Shown: positions 54,029-63,404 of the stretch, one piece after another
Position numbering within the stretch: the first letter of the stretch is position 1
How the letters are laid out: the number at the start of each line of letters is the position of its first letter
NCBI RefSeq assembly: GCF_026642255.1
Contig: NZ_CP113264.1
Coordinates: 4,216,001 to 4,280,000, forward strand
Origin: Streptomonospora nanhaiensis
Lineage (GTDB): Bacteria; Actinomycetota; Actinomycetes; Streptosporangiales; Streptosporangiaceae
Reading direction: 5' to 3'
DNA length: 64,000 nt
Program-made: the position numbers and the translations under genes
Notes under the pieces: generated by a model
Told to the model about the DNA's origin: nothing
Database searches by the model: none
The model's input: only the letters and a program-made list of their open reading frames with translations

Positions 54029-54532
54029 GGTGCTCCTTGTCGTGGTGGCGGACGGTGTCAGGGGCGGGACTGCCCCTCACCGGTGGCCCGGTGCGGGTGC
54101 GGAACGCGGGTCGGCGGGTCGTGGTCTTCCTCGCCGGAGGCTCGGAGCGGCGCGGTGCCGCGCCCGGCACGGCGCACGACCGCTGTGCCCTCGGTTGCGG
54201 CGAAGGCGGCCGGGCGTTCGCTGCGCGGCACGGGCAGCCCGCGGCTCCGGGACAGTGCGGCTCTGTGCACCGTCGCCTCGCGACCGCGGCTCCTTCCCGG
54301 CCCCATGTGCCGCCTTTCCGGACGTAGGGCTCCCCCGCTGGTGGGTATGCGCCGCACCCGGGAAGCTACCGGCAAGTAACTTATGACGGACAGCATAGAG
54401 CAGACAAGTTCACCCCGAGGCCGCGGAACCCGCGGACGCGGCCCCGCCGGGGCGGCCGGGAGGAGCGCCCGCCCGGAGTGCCCCGTCCGGCTCCCGCCGG
54501 GAACCGGGCGGGGCAGGGGCCCGGGCCCCCGG
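54029..54532. other. 504-bp intergenic region
   Basis: No gene recognised. It contains the promoter of the crotonase gene and a locally A+T-richer patch near 54370-54412. No hairpin stands out. Confidence 0.35.
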
Positions 54533-55342
54533 TCACGGACGGCGGCCCACGATGACGGAACTGTCCGCGTCATCGCAGGTCACGACGTCGGCGATCAGGC
54601 CGCCCCGGATGAAGGCGGACAGCGCCGGGGGCGCCTGGCCGGGGTGGGTCTGCACCAGCAGGCAGCCGCCGGGGGCCAGCCAGGGACGGGCCTGCGCGGC
54701 GATGCGGCGCACGACGTCGAGCCCGTCGGAGCCGCCGTCCAGCGAGATCCGCGACTCGTACTCGCGGGCCTCGGAGGGCAGCAGGGCGATCTCTCGGGTG
54801 GGGACGTAGGGGGCGTTGGCGACCAGCACGTCCACGCGGCCGTACAGGGAGCGGGGCAGGGGCGCGAACAGGTCGCCCCGGTGAACGTGCCCGCCCAGGG
54901 GGGCGAGGTTGCGGCGGGCGCAGCGGACGCTGGCGGTGTCGATGTCCGCGGCGTGCAGCTCCACACCCCCGCGTTCGCTCGCCAGGGCGGCGCCCAGGGC
55001 GCCGGTGCCGCAGCACAGGTCCACGAGAACGGCGCCGGGGCGGGTGAGGGCGAGGGCCTGTTCGACGTGGAACTCGCTGCGCGGGCGGGGGACGAACACG
55101 CCGGGTTCCACGACCAGGCGCAGGCCGCGGAAACGGGCCCAGCCCAGGACGTGTTCGAGCGGGGAGCCGGTGACGCGCCGGTCGACCAGGCGTGTGAGTT
55201 CGTCGGGGGTGCGCGCGGCGGCGGCGATCAGCGCCGCCTCCTCCTCCGCGAACACGCATCCCGCCCGGCGCAGGCGGGCGACGGTCTCGGAAGGTGTCGG
55301 GAGCGGCTGTGGCAAGTGGTGCTGGGAGAACTGCGGAGGCAA
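54533..55342 (-). CDS. PrmC/HemK-like N5-glutamine methyltransferase paralogue
   Basis: A 269-residue class I methyltransferase with a probable TTG start behind GAAAGG. The N-terminal helical domain leads into GSPLEHVLGWARFRGLRL and VFVPRPRSE, as in PrmC. The SAM site is VDLCCGTGALGAALA. The catalytic NPPY reads NAPYVPTREI, a change seen in PrmC-like paralogues. It may modify a glutamine in a protein, but the substrate may not be release factor. Confidence 0.8.
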   Translation of the reverse strand: MPPQFSQHHLPQPLPTPSETVARLRRAGCVFAEEEAALIAAAARTPDELTRLVDRRVTGSPLEHVLGWARFRGLRLVVEPGVFVPRPRSEFHVEQALALTRPGAVLVDLCCGTGALGAALASERGGVELHAADIDTASVRCARRNLAPLGGHVHRGDLFAPLPRSLYGRVDVLVANAPYVPTREIALLPSEAREYESRISLDGGSDGLDVVRRIAAQARPWLAPGGCLLVQTHPGQAPPALSAFIRGGLIADVVTCDDADSSVIVGRRP

Positions 55343-55866
55343 GGGAGCCTTTCGGGGTGCCCGGGGGCGCTCCCGCGCTCACCTACGCCGTGCGAGGTGG
55401 GTGACCGCGGGGTGGAAGCGCCCGTCCTGCTGCTGCGGTGATCGGTCCCACCTCCTCGGTCGTGGTGTGCGGGGCGACATTACACCACGGGGCGCCGGCC
55501 GGGTCAGACGGCCGGGGCCGGCGGTCGCGTGTCGGCCCCGTCGCCGGTGAACGGCCCGGGGCCCGAGGGAACGACACCTGCGCGCGACACCTCCGGGGGT
55601 CACCACGGAATCCGGCTGTGGCCCCCGTTGGCGGCGCCGGTTCGTCAGGGCGCCGGTTCGTCCTGTTCGCGGCCCCGGGTTCGTGGCCGTGCCGCACGAG
55701 TCCTTCTCCGCGGAGCAGAGCGCCCGCTCCCCCGACGAGCTGTCGGTGGCCGACTCGAACGCTGCTTCCGGGCCCTCGCCGGCGCTCACCGCCGGAAGCG
55801 GTGCGGGGGCGCGGAGGAAGCCGGGTCCGCCCGCTACGGCCGTGGGCGGACCCGGCGCACTCCGCG
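55343..55866. other. 524-bp intergenic region
   Basis: No gene recognised on either strand; the open frames are short and compositionally unlike coding DNA here. It separates the methyltransferase start from the alcohol dehydrogenase stop. Confidence 0.35.
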
Positions 55867-56910
55867 TCAGGGCCTGATGAGGACCTTCAGGCTCGTGCGG
55901 TCGTCCATGTCCTTGTAGCCGGCGGGCACGCCGTCCAGGTCGGTGGTGGCGTCGAAGACCCTGCCCGGCTCGATGGTCCCGTCCAGGATGTCGGGCAGCA
56001 GCTCCTCGATGTAGGCGCGTACCGGCGCGGGCCCGCCCGCCAGGCGGATGTTGTGCCGGAACAGGCTCGCGAAGCCGATCGGCGCCTGCTCGTACTGCGG
56101 GACGCCCACACGGCTGATCACGCCGCCGGGGCGCACCACACCGAGCGCCTGCTCGTAGGCGGGCATGTGTCCGACCGCTTCGAGGACGGCGTGCGAGCCG
56201 TGGCCGCCGGTGAGTTCGCGGACCCTGGCGATGCCCTCCTCGCCGCGCTCGGCGACGACGTCGGTGGCGCCGAACTCCCGGCCCAGGTCGGTGCGGTCGG
56301 TGTGGCGGCCCATGAGGACGATCTGCTCGGCCCCCAGGCGCTTGGCCGAGAGCACCGCCATCAGGCCCACCGCGCCGTCACCTATCACGGTGACGCGCTG
56401 ACCGGGGGCCACGCCTGCGGCCCTGGCGGCGTGGTGGCCGGTGCCCAGCACGTCGGCCAGGGTGAGCAGCGAAGGGATCAGGGCCGAGTCGGGCGCGACC
56501 GGCAGCTTCACCAGGGTGCCGTCGGCCAGCGGCACACGGACCGCCTCGGCCTGGCCGCCTTCGTCGGGGATGCCGTCCCAGAAGCCGGCCTCGTGGTGGG
56601 AGCAGGAGGTCTGCAGGTTCTCCCGGCAGAACTCGCACACGTCGTCGGAGACGGCGAACGGTGAGACGACCAGGTCGCCCCTGGTGAGCGTGGCCACGTC
56701 CGGGCCGACCTCCTCGACGACGCCGATCAGTTCGTGCCCCATCCGGGCGGGGCCCTCGGCTGAGGCCATGGAGCGGTAGGGGTGCAGGTCGCTGCCGCAG
56801 ACACAGGACGCGGTGATGCGGACCAGGGCGTCGGTGGGGTGTTGGATCCGGGAGTCGGGCACGTTCTCGACGCGGACGTCCCCGGCTCGGTACATGAGGG
56901 TGGCGCGCAT
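55867..56910 (-). CDS. zinc-dependent alcohol dehydrogenase (MDR family)
   Basis: A 347-residue MDR enzyme of usual size. Catalytic zinc ligands are Cys in SCVCGSDLHPYR and GHE in MGHELIGVVEEVG. The structural-zinc lobe is CEFCRENLQTSC, and the NAD(P) fold is VTVIGDGAVGLMAV. ATG 56910 has GAGAGCGACC upstream. It lies 64 bp after the MFS gene on the same strand, so both are probably controlled by the divergent XRE regulator at 58345. Confidence 0.88.
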   Translation of the reverse strand: MRATLMYRAGDVRVENVPDSRIQHPTDALVRITASCVCGSDLHPYRSMASAEGPARMGHELIGVVEEVGPDVATLTRGDLVVSPFAVSDDVCEFCRENLQTSCSHHEAGFWDGIPDEGGQAEAVRVPLADGTLVKLPVAPDSALIPSLLTLADVLGTGHHAARAAGVAPGQRVTVIGDGAVGLMAVLSAKRLGAEQIVLMGRHTDRTDLGREFGATDVVAERGEEGIARVRELTGGHGSHAVLEAVGHMPAYEQALGVVRPGGVISRVGVPQYEQAPIGFASLFRHNIRLAGGPAPVRAYIEELLPDILDGTIEPGRVFDATTDLDGVPAGYKDMDDRTSLKVLIRP

Positions 56911-56974
56911 GGTCGCTCTCTCTTTCGGTGGTGCTCTTGGTCGGGAACCGCCGGGTGCGGCGGAGGTGTGCGGG

Positions 56975-58207
56975 TCAGGAGAGGGCGTTCGCGGCCTCGG
57001 GGCCCGCCGCCGTGTCACGGCGGCGCCGGATCACGGCCAGTGCGGTCGCGGGGATGAGTGTCAGTGCGGCGATGGCCGTTCCGACGACGAGGGGGCCTGT
57101 GGTGCCCAGGCCGGTGCCGAGGGCGATGCCGCCGATCCAGGAGGCGGCCGCGGTGCCGAAGTTGAAGGCCGCGACGCTGAGGGAGGACCCCAGGGTGGGC
57201 GCGTGGGCGGCGTAGCGGACCGCCAGCGAGATCAGCACCGGGTTCGCGCCGAGGCCGAACAGCCCGAGCAGGACGAGGAGGATCGTCGTCGGGACCGGCG
57301 CGCTGGCGACGAGGCAGAGCGTCAACAGGATCAGTGCGGTCGCCGACGGCGCGACGATCGTCACCGTGTGCGGGCGGGTGTCGCCGAGACGGCCGCCCAG
57401 GACGGACCCGAGGAGTGAGCCGACGCCGAAGCCGGCGAGTACCAGTGGAACGAGGCCCGAGGGGATGCCCGTCTGCCCGGTGAGCAGCGGGGCGACGTAG
57501 GAGTACGCGGCCAGGACACCGCCGGTCGTGGCCGCGCAGGCCGCCAACGCCAGCCACAGTCGTCCGGAGCGCAGAGCGGTCAGCTCCGAGCGGATCGACA
57601 TCGACCGGTGCCCGCCGTCGCGGGGAACGTGGCGGGCGATCACGGGCATCGCCACGACCGCGAGGACCGCCAGCGCCCAGAACGTGCCGCGCCAGCCGAC
57701 GAGCTGTCCGGCGAACGCGCCGAGCGGAACGCCCAGGACGGTCGCGAGCATCCCTCCGGCATTGACGACGCCCACGGCCCGCGAGCCCGCTCCCGGGCCG
57801 GCGACGCGGGTGGCGACCACCGCGGCCACGGCCCAGAACGCACCGGTCGCCAGCGCTGTGAGGAAGCGTGCGGCGAGCAGCACCCCGAAGTCGGAGCCGA
57901 CGGCGACGATCACGTGCCCGAGGGCGAACACTCCCAGGGCGAGCACGAGCGTCACCCGCTGCGGCATCCGCAGGGTCAGCATCGCCATGAGCGGTGCGCC
58001 CACGATCATGCCTGCCGCGAAAACCGTGATGAGCATTCCCGCCCGGGCGACGCTCACCCGCACGTCGGCGGCGATGTCGGGCAGGATCCCGGCCACGACG
58101 AACTCCGTCGTGAGCATCAGGAACGTTCCCAGCGCCAGGGCGTAGACGACGAAGGGGAGACGGGACGAACGGCTCTTATGGGAAACCCGTGCGGCTTCGT
58201 CGTGCAT
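56975..58207 (-). CDS. MFS transporter, Cmx/arabinose-efflux type
   Basis: A 410-residue MFS protein with 12 helices. The N-terminal FVVAGILPDIAADVRVSVARAG is typical of the DHA1 drug-efflux group (as in CmlA/Cmx and AraJ-like exporters), and the motif C-like segment is ATVLGVPLGAFAGQLVGW. Divergent from an XRE regulator and followed by an alcohol dehydrogenase. It probably exports a toxic small molecule; substrate unknown. Confidence 0.87.
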   Translation of the reverse strand: MHDEAARVSHKSRSSRLPFVVYALALGTFLMLTTEFVVAGILPDIAADVRVSVARAGMLITVFAAGMIVGAPLMAMLTLRMPQRVTLVLALGVFALGHVIVAVGSDFGVLLAARFLTALATGAFWAVAAVVATRVAGPGAGSRAVGVVNAGGMLATVLGVPLGAFAGQLVGWRGTFWALAVLAVVAMPVIARHVPRDGGHRSMSIRSELTALRSGRLWLALAACAATTGGVLAAYSYVAPLLTGQTGIPSGLVPLVLAGFGVGSLLGSVLGGRLGDTRPHTVTIVAPSATALILLTLCLVASAPVPTTILLVLLGLFGLGANPVLISLAVRYAAHAPTLGSSLSVAAFNFGTAAASWIGGIALGTGLGTTGPLVVGTAIAALTLIPATALAVIRRRRDTAAGPEAANALS

Positions 58208-58277
58208 GGCGAACCTCGTGTCGTGGTGGTGCCTTCGCTGTCACCACCCACTTCACCGGCCTCCGCCGACGCGGAGA

Positions 58278-58303
58278 AGGTTGCGTTTGTGGGGGTACAA
58301 CCT
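58278..58303. promoter_or_regulatory. inverted repeat between the MFS and XRE genes
   Basis: AGGTTG (58278-58283) and CAACCT (58298-58303) with a 14-base centre lie in the 137-bp divergent promoter region. A second palindrome, GGGGGT/ACCCCC (58291-58296, 58306-58311), overlaps it. Both are candidate sites for the adjacent regulator. Confidence 0.45.
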
Positions 58304-58344
58304 CAACCCCCCTGAGGCGCTCACCTGCGCCTATCGTGGACGGC

Positions 58345-59268
58345 ATGGACAATCGCGCGGACATCAGGGGCTTCCTCGCCAGTCGACGGGCCAAGTTGTC
58401 CCCGGAACAGGTCGGGCTTCCCCCCGGTACCCGCCGCCGTGTCCCCGGACTGCGTCGCGAGGAGGTCGCCGTCCTGGCCGGTGTGAGCATCGAGTGGTAC
58501 ACCCGTCTGGAGAAGGGCCACATCGCGGGTGTGTCCGAAGAGGTGCTCGACGCTGTCGCCCACGCGCTGCGCCTCGACGACGAGGAGCGCACCCACCTGT
58601 TCGACCTGGCCCGCGCCGCACGTCCGGCCCACCGCAGGGCGACCCGCCGCCGCGAGGTCGCCCTCGCGCCGCCCGTGCAGTGGATGCTGGACTCCATCAC
58701 GATGTCGGCGGCGTTCGTGCGCAACGGCCGACTCGACGTGGTCGCGACGAACGCCCTCGCCAGGGCCCTGCACGCGCCGATGTTCGCCAGCCCGACGACG
58801 GCCGCCCACGGGCGGGCCAACTTCGCCCGCTACCACTTCCTCGACCCGGCCTCCCGTGACTTCTTCGCGGACTGGCAGGCGGGGGCCGCGATGACCGTGG
58901 CGCTGCTGCACGCCGAGGCCGGACGCGAACCCCACGACCGGGCGCTGCGTGAACTCATCGGTGAGCTGTCGACCCTCAGCGACGACTTCTGTTCCCTGTG
59001 GGCCTCGCACGACGTGCGCATCCGCCACGACGGCGTCAAACGCCTCCACCACCCGCAGGCGGGCGATCTGGAGCTGACCTTCCGGTCCCTGGACCTGCCG
59101 ACCTCGCCGCGGGCCGTGCACGACCTCTCGCTCTACACCGCCGAACCGGGGACCCCGCACGAGGAGCGGCTCAAGCTCCTCGCGAGCTGGTCCGCGCCCC
59201 GCACGGCCTCCAGGCGGGAGGACCGGGATCCGCTGACCGCTCCCGAGACCGGGTCGGGCCGGAACTGA
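58345..59268 (+). CDS. XRE-family regulator with MmyB-like ligand domain
   Basis: A 307-residue regulator. The N-terminal helix-turn-helix has RRVPGLRREEVAVLAGVSIEWYTRLEKG, the standard MmyB-type start. The C-terminal PAS-like MmyB domain contains DVVATNALARALHAPMF and ends LSLYTAEPGTPHEERLKLLAS. Divergent from the MFS-alcohol dehydrogenase pair, which is the likely target. Confidence 0.9.
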   Translation: MDNRADIRGFLASRRAKLSPEQVGLPPGTRRRVPGLRREEVAVLAGVSIEWYTRLEKGHIAGVSEEVLDAVAHALRLDDEERTHLFDLARAARPAHRRATRRREVALAPPVQWMLDSITMSAAFVRNGRLDVVATNALARALHAPMFASPTTAAHGRANFARYHFLDPASRDFFADWQAGAAMTVALLHAEAGREPHDRALRELIGELSTLSDDFCSLWASHDVRIRHDGVKRLHHPQAGDLELTFRSLDLPTSPRAVHDLSLYTAEPGTPHEERLKLLASWSAPRTASRREDRDPLTAPETGSGRN

Positions 59269-59485
59269 CGCCCGGGAGGTCCTCGGGGCGGGTCGAGCTT
59301 CCGAAGTCCTTCGTTCGCGGAAGCGGACCGCCGGTGGGCTTCCGGGAACACACGGACCGAGCGGCCGCACCGCACCACTGCCCTGCCCGGCGTCCGGGCC
59401 CGCCGCCGACCGAGGGGCGGCCACGTCCGGTGGTGGTCCTCCTCGCCACCTTCCGGCGCACGGGGTTCCCCGCACACCCGAGGAA

Positions 59486-59530
59486 GTCAACTGGAGTTGA
59501 CCACTGACGTGAGTCAACATAGGTTGACTC
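59486..59530 (+). promoter_or_regulatory. tandem palindromic operators before the hydrolase gene
   Basis: Two palindromes with the same half-sites stand in a row: GTCAAC-TGGA-GTTGAC (59486-59501) and GAGTCAAC-ATAG-GTTGACTC (59511-59530), centres 27 bp apart. TTGACC (59497-59502) and TAGGTT (59520-59525), 17 bp apart, could be the promoter, so the operators cover it and the transcript would start at the ATG (59532). The rest of the gap 59269-59485 shows no gene. Confidence 0.72.
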
Positions 59531-59531
59531 C

Positions 59532-60341
59532 ATGGCGGACGACAAGGGTTTCAAAAGCAACGGCGCACCGACGCCGATCACCGTCGACGTGGGCGGGCAC
59601 GCGCTGTGCGCGCGCATCGTCGGCGAGGGCCCCACGGTGGTCCTGGAGAGCGGAGGCTCCGGCCAGGGCGTGGGCACCTGGGGCCGGGACCTGGAACGGA
59701 GGCTGGCCGAGCGGGCCACCGTGGTGACCTACGACCGGGCCGGCGTCGGCCGGTCCGGCGGAACACAGGCCGCCACCGTCACCGAGGCGGCCGACGGCCT
59801 GCACCGGCTCGTGCACGCCCTGGGCCTGGAACTGCCCGCGGTGTTCCTCGGCTGGTCCTACGGCGGGCTCGTCACCCAGGTCCACGCGGCCCGCCACCCC
59901 GAGGACGTGTCAGGGCTGGTGTTCGTGGACCCGACCGCCGCCGGAACCCCTCCGGGCTCGGGCCCGGTACGCCGCCTGTCGTTCGGTGCGGTGTCGCGGC
60001 TGCTGCGCCTGCGTGCCGCGTTCGGCGGCCGGAACGCACAGGAGCTGCGCGAGCTGGCGACCATCCTGGCAGGGATGCCGCAGGCCATGGAGGAGACCGC
60101 CCGGGTGCGGCGGGAGGTCGGGCTGCCGCCGGTACCCGTGCGCGTCGTGACGGCGGGCAGACGTCCGCGTATGCCCCGGGCGCACCTGGAGCACCTGAAC
60201 GCCGACCACCTCGCCCTGGCCGCGCAGTCCCCGCAGGGCCGGGTGGTCGTCGCCGAGCGGGCCGGCCACCAGATCCCCTACGAGCAGCCCGAGGCGGTCC
60301 TCCAGGCGCTCGACGAGGTGCTGGAGGCGACGCGGGCCTGA
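59532..60341 (+). CDS. alpha/beta hydrolase
   Basis: A 269-residue alpha/beta-hydrolase-fold protein. The oxyanion loop region is VVLESGGSGQG, the nucleophile elbow is LGWSYGGLV (serine), FVDPTAAG is an acidic strand, and the catalytic histidine is in AGHQIPYEQP. No ribosome site is seen; the ATG immediately follows an operator-promoter, which suggests leaderless translation. Substrate unknown. No regulator gene is adjacent, so the repressor of the palindromes is probably encoded elsewhere. Confidence 0.85.
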   Translation: MADDKGFKSNGAPTPITVDVGGHALCARIVGEGPTVVLESGGSGQGVGTWGRDLERRLAERATVVTYDRAGVGRSGGTQAATVTEAADGLHRLVHALGLELPAVFLGWSYGGLVTQVHAARHPEDVSGLVFVDPTAAGTPPGSGPVRRLSFGAVSRLLRLRAAFGGRNAQELRELATILAGMPQAMEETARVRREVGLPPVPVRVVTAGRRPRMPRAHLEHLNADHLALAAQSPQGRVVVAERAGHQIPYEQPEAVLQALDEVLEATRA

Positions 60342-60679
60342 CACGCCGTCCGGTGGGAGGCGGTTCCCTGCCGGGTGAGCCGGAAAGGGACCGCGGTGCA
60401 ACGCTCTCGCTGCTCGGAGGGCAGGCCGATCCGGCCGTGCGGAGCGGACCGGCGGACCGGCGCCGTCTGCCTTGGTAGAGCCCAGCTCCGGGGGACGAGA
60501 GGTTCCCCGGCAGGCCGTATGTGTTTCGGCTCCGGGGGGGGCGCTCGCGCCGCCTTCGTCCCCGGCCCGCCCCGGGAAGACCGCAGAGGGCGCGTCGGGC
60601 CCCACCCGGAACCTCCACCGGGGCCCGACACCCGCGGGCCCTACCGCCAGAGCCCGGACCCGGTCCTCCCCCTGAACGA
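60342..60679. other. 338-bp intergenic region between convergent genes
   Basis: Lies between the stops of the hydrolase (60341) and the minus-strand methyltransferase (60680). No gene and no clear terminator hairpin were recognised. Confidence 0.35.
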
Positions 60680-61531
60680 TCAGTCCGACAGGCGGGCCAC
60701 CACGGCGAACTGCCCCGAAGCCGGATCGTAGGGGGCGCCCGCCAGGTCGCCGTGCACCTCAGCGACTCCGAACCCGCTGTCGGCCAGCTCGGCGGCGAGC
60801 GTGTCGGGCGTGAAGTAGCGGACCCAGTTGCAGAAGACCCTCGTGTCGTCCGCTGTGACGATGTCGTAGCGGTCCAGGCCCACCCGCTCGTCGTCGTACC
60901 GGAAGGTGTGCCGGAAGCCGTGGTAGGGCCGGTCCGCCCAGAACCCGCCCATGAGGTCGGGGGCGTAGACGGCCCCCTCGCGGACCGGGTCCAGTGCCGG
61001 TTCGGCGTCCACGTCGAACAGGAAGACGCCTCCGTTGGCGAGGTGTCGGCGGACCACCCCGAGCAGCCGGGAACGGCCCTCGGGCGCCATCGCACAGTAG
61101 TCGCGCATCACCATCACGATCAGGTCGAAGCGCTCCCCCAGGTGCAGGGACAGGTAGTCGCGGCACAGGTGGTGGGCGTCCAGGCCCTCCGCCCGCGCGG
61201 TCTTCTCGGCGTGGTCGACGGAGAGCCGGGCGAAGTCCACCCCCAGCGCGTGCGCGCTGGCGCGCGCCAGACGGGTGGTGTACAACCCCGGGCCGCAGCC
61301 GAGGTCGGCCACGCGGGAACCGGCCCCCAGGCCGAAGTGCCCGACCATCCAGTCCGTGGCGCGGTCGACGAACTCGGCCCGGTGGGAGGCGGCCCCGACC
61401 TCGGGGGCGAGGTGGTTGGCGAGCATGCGCTCGGAGATGTGCGGGTCGGTCCACAGGTCCGCGGTGGTGACGAGGGCGTAGGGAGCGGGGCGCTCGGCCA
61501 TGGCGGACAGGGCGGTGAAGAGGGAGTTCAC
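60680..61531 (-). CDS. class I SAM-dependent methyltransferase
   Basis: A 283-residue methyltransferase with a GTG start and CAGGAGGAAC upstream. The SAM motif is VADLGCGPGLYTTRLA, followed by ALGVDFARLSVDHA, the acidic motif II stretch FDLIVMVMRDYCAM and GGVFLFDVDAEP. The N-terminal LWTDPHISERMLANHL is common in uncharacterised actinobacterial methyltransferases. Substrate unknown. Confidence 0.83.
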   Translation of the reverse strand: MNSLFTALSAMAERPAPYALVTTADLWTDPHISERMLANHLAPEVGAASHRAEFVDRATDWMVGHFGLGAGSRVADLGCGPGLYTTRLARASAHALGVDFARLSVDHAEKTARAEGLDAHHLCRDYLSLHLGERFDLIVMVMRDYCAMAPEGRSRLLGVVRRHLANGGVFLFDVDAEPALDPVREGAVYAPDLMGGFWADRPYHGFRHTFRYDDERVGLDRYDIVTADDTRVFCNWVRYFTPDTLAAELADSGFGVAEVHGDLAGAPYDPASGQFAVVARLSD

Positions 61532-61742
61532 GGGGTTCCTCCTGGTACGTGTGGGACCACCGGCGGGGACGCCCGAGGCGACTCACCCGGGCCCGGCGGT
61601 GGAGAAGAGCTGCGCACACGTTCAGGAGGACATGCCGGTCATCGTACCCAGCGGCCGATCCCCGCCGGCACCGGTCGATACTCGCCCGGCCCGGTGGCGA
61701 GGCCGGCGCCACAGGCCGGGTCAGCTGGTGAGCGCGCCCGGG

Positions 61743-62459
61743 TCAGGCATCGCAGGCCGGGTGGAACCGGTCCGAGGCCGAGGGGGGAAGATGTTCTTCG
61801 GGTCCTGCCCTGGGAAGGTTGTAGCCGGGGGCGTCGACGTCGGAGAAGCGTTCGTCCTGGTCGCTCAGCCCGTCCTCGCCACCGCCCAGCAGGGCGCCCG
61901 TCCCGTACACGCCGTCCCCCTCGTAGCGGTAGGACGCGAGGTCGGGGTGCTCGTCGTCGTCGAAGTCGACCACGCGCAGGCCGAACGTGGTCCCCAGGTC
62001 CAGTTCGTGGGTGCGCTGTCCGGTTCCCCGGTCCGAGAAGGGGCCCAGGCGCAGTTCGGCCACCCTGGAGGGGACCGGGTCGTCTCCTCCGACGGGGGCG
62101 GTGGCCGCGATCGCCAGGTCGAGCCACCCGTCGCCGTCGAAGTCGGCCACCGCCGCCATGACCTCCTCACCTGCTTCACGTGAGCTTCCGAGCAGGACGC
62201 CCGTGGTCCGCGGTTCCGCGAACCCGGATTCCTCGCCGAAGGCGATGGCCAGGTCGCTGCCTATGCCCCCGGTGCCGGAGATGCGGTCGGGGTGGCCGTC
62301 GTTGTCCACATCGGCGATCAGCCGGCCGTTGATATCCGAACACGGTGGGAAGGCGCTGGGCCCGGACGGCTCGAGCGGTGCCGGACGGAGGCAGCCGGTG
62401 AGTGCCAGCCCCAGGCCGGCTGCCACCCAGAGTCCTCGGTGCCGTCGGCTGGTGATCAT
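61743..62459 (-). CDS. FG-GAP repeat lipoprotein
   Basis: A 238-residue lipoprotein with signal GLWVAAGLGLALTGC (lipobox LTGC). The mature part carries three calcium-binding FG-GAP/VCBS-type loops: DVDNDGHPDRI, DFDGDGWLDLAI and DFDDDEHPDLAS. This would form part of a beta-propeller, smaller than an integrin-type seven-blade one. Surface anchored; partner unknown. Confidence 0.82.
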   Translation of the reverse strand: MITSRRHRGLWVAAGLGLALTGCLRPAPLEPSGPSAFPPCSDINGRLIADVDNDGHPDRISGTGGIGSDLAIAFGEESGFAEPRTTGVLLGSSREAGEEVMAAVADFDGDGWLDLAIAATAPVGGDDPVPSRVAELRLGPFSDRGTGQRTHELDLGTTFGLRVVDFDDDEHPDLASYRYEGDGVYGTGALLGGGEDGLSDQDERFSDVDAPGYNLPRAGPEEHLPPSASDRFHPACDA

Positions 62460-62603
62460 CTCGTGTGCCCGTCCTCGGTGGGGTGTCGGCCAGAAAAGAA
62501 GAGTGTCACCGAGTGCGGGGCCACCCGCAAACCGCGCAGCCCCGGAGCGGACATCCGTGCCGGGGCCGCGCGCCGAGCGCAGCCGGCCGCTCGCCGGGGA
62601 CTG

Positions 62604-63200
62604 TCAGGGTGCCGGCATGAGGCCGAGGGCGGCCAGCAGCGCCGGGACGGCCAGCAGGACAAGACCCAGCACGGCAGGTGCGCCGAGCACCCCGAGGACG
62701 GCGAAGCCCTTCCGGAGGCCGTTCCGCCGTGAGTGGGAGACCGCCAGGATCCCGAAACCGGCCGCGGCCAGCAGGAAGAGGAGCACGTAGCCGACACCGG
62801 CGGCGTCGATCTGGTCGACCCCGCCCGCCAGGCCGGAAACCATGCCGACCACCTGTACGACGCTGCCCGTGGCGTACAGGCCGAGCGTCGCGAAAACCGC
62901 CCACACCGCCACGGCCAGGAGAGCCGGGGGAACGAACGTCGGGCGTTTGGCGACCGACAGCAGCGCCACGGCAGCCCCCAGTGCCTTCAGCCCGACGACG
63001 AGCCAGTTCATCACGGTGATCGCGGAGCTGTAGTCGGCGTAGGCGCCGTCGGAGAAACGGTCGGTGATCTCGAAGACGACGTTGAAGACGGCGAACCCGA
63101 CGCACCACAGGGCCATCAGCAGGCCGATCGCGGTCACGGCAGTGCCGGGTGGTGGAGGGACAGGGGAACGATCGGTTGTGGACGCAGTGGAGGAGGTCAT
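62604..63200 (-). CDS. hypothetical multi-pass membrane protein
   Basis: A 198-residue protein with about five helices (AIGLLMALWCVGFAVFNVVF, VMNWLVVGLKALGAAVALL, LAVAVWAVFATLGLYATG, GYVLLFLLAAAGFGILAV and the C-terminal one). ATG 63200 is taken; an upstream start at 63257 would add low-complexity residues. No family is recognised. Confidence 0.68.
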   Translation of the reverse strand: MTSSTASTTDRSPVPPPPGTAVTAIGLLMALWCVGFAVFNVVFEITDRFSDGAYADYSSAITVMNWLVVGLKALGAAVALLSVAKRPTFVPPALLAVAVWAVFATLGLYATGSVVQVVGMVSGLAGGVDQIDAAGVGYVLLFLLAAAGFGILAVSHSRRNGLRKGFAVLGVLGAPAVLGLVLLAVPALLAALGLMPAP

Positions 63201-63404
63201 TGCAGAAGCCAACACGGATCCCGTCGTCGACGCCTCCCCCGCGGGAGGGAGAACCACAGACCGCCCTCACGCCTCCGGGGGAACCACAGCCCTGCGGCGC
63301 GGTCGAGGACCGCGCCTCCGGGTACACCGACGCGTCCTCCGTCGGCGCGTGGCTGTCCCCGGGCCGCCGGGATCCCGAGGGAGGACCCCGACGGCCGACC
63401 TGCC

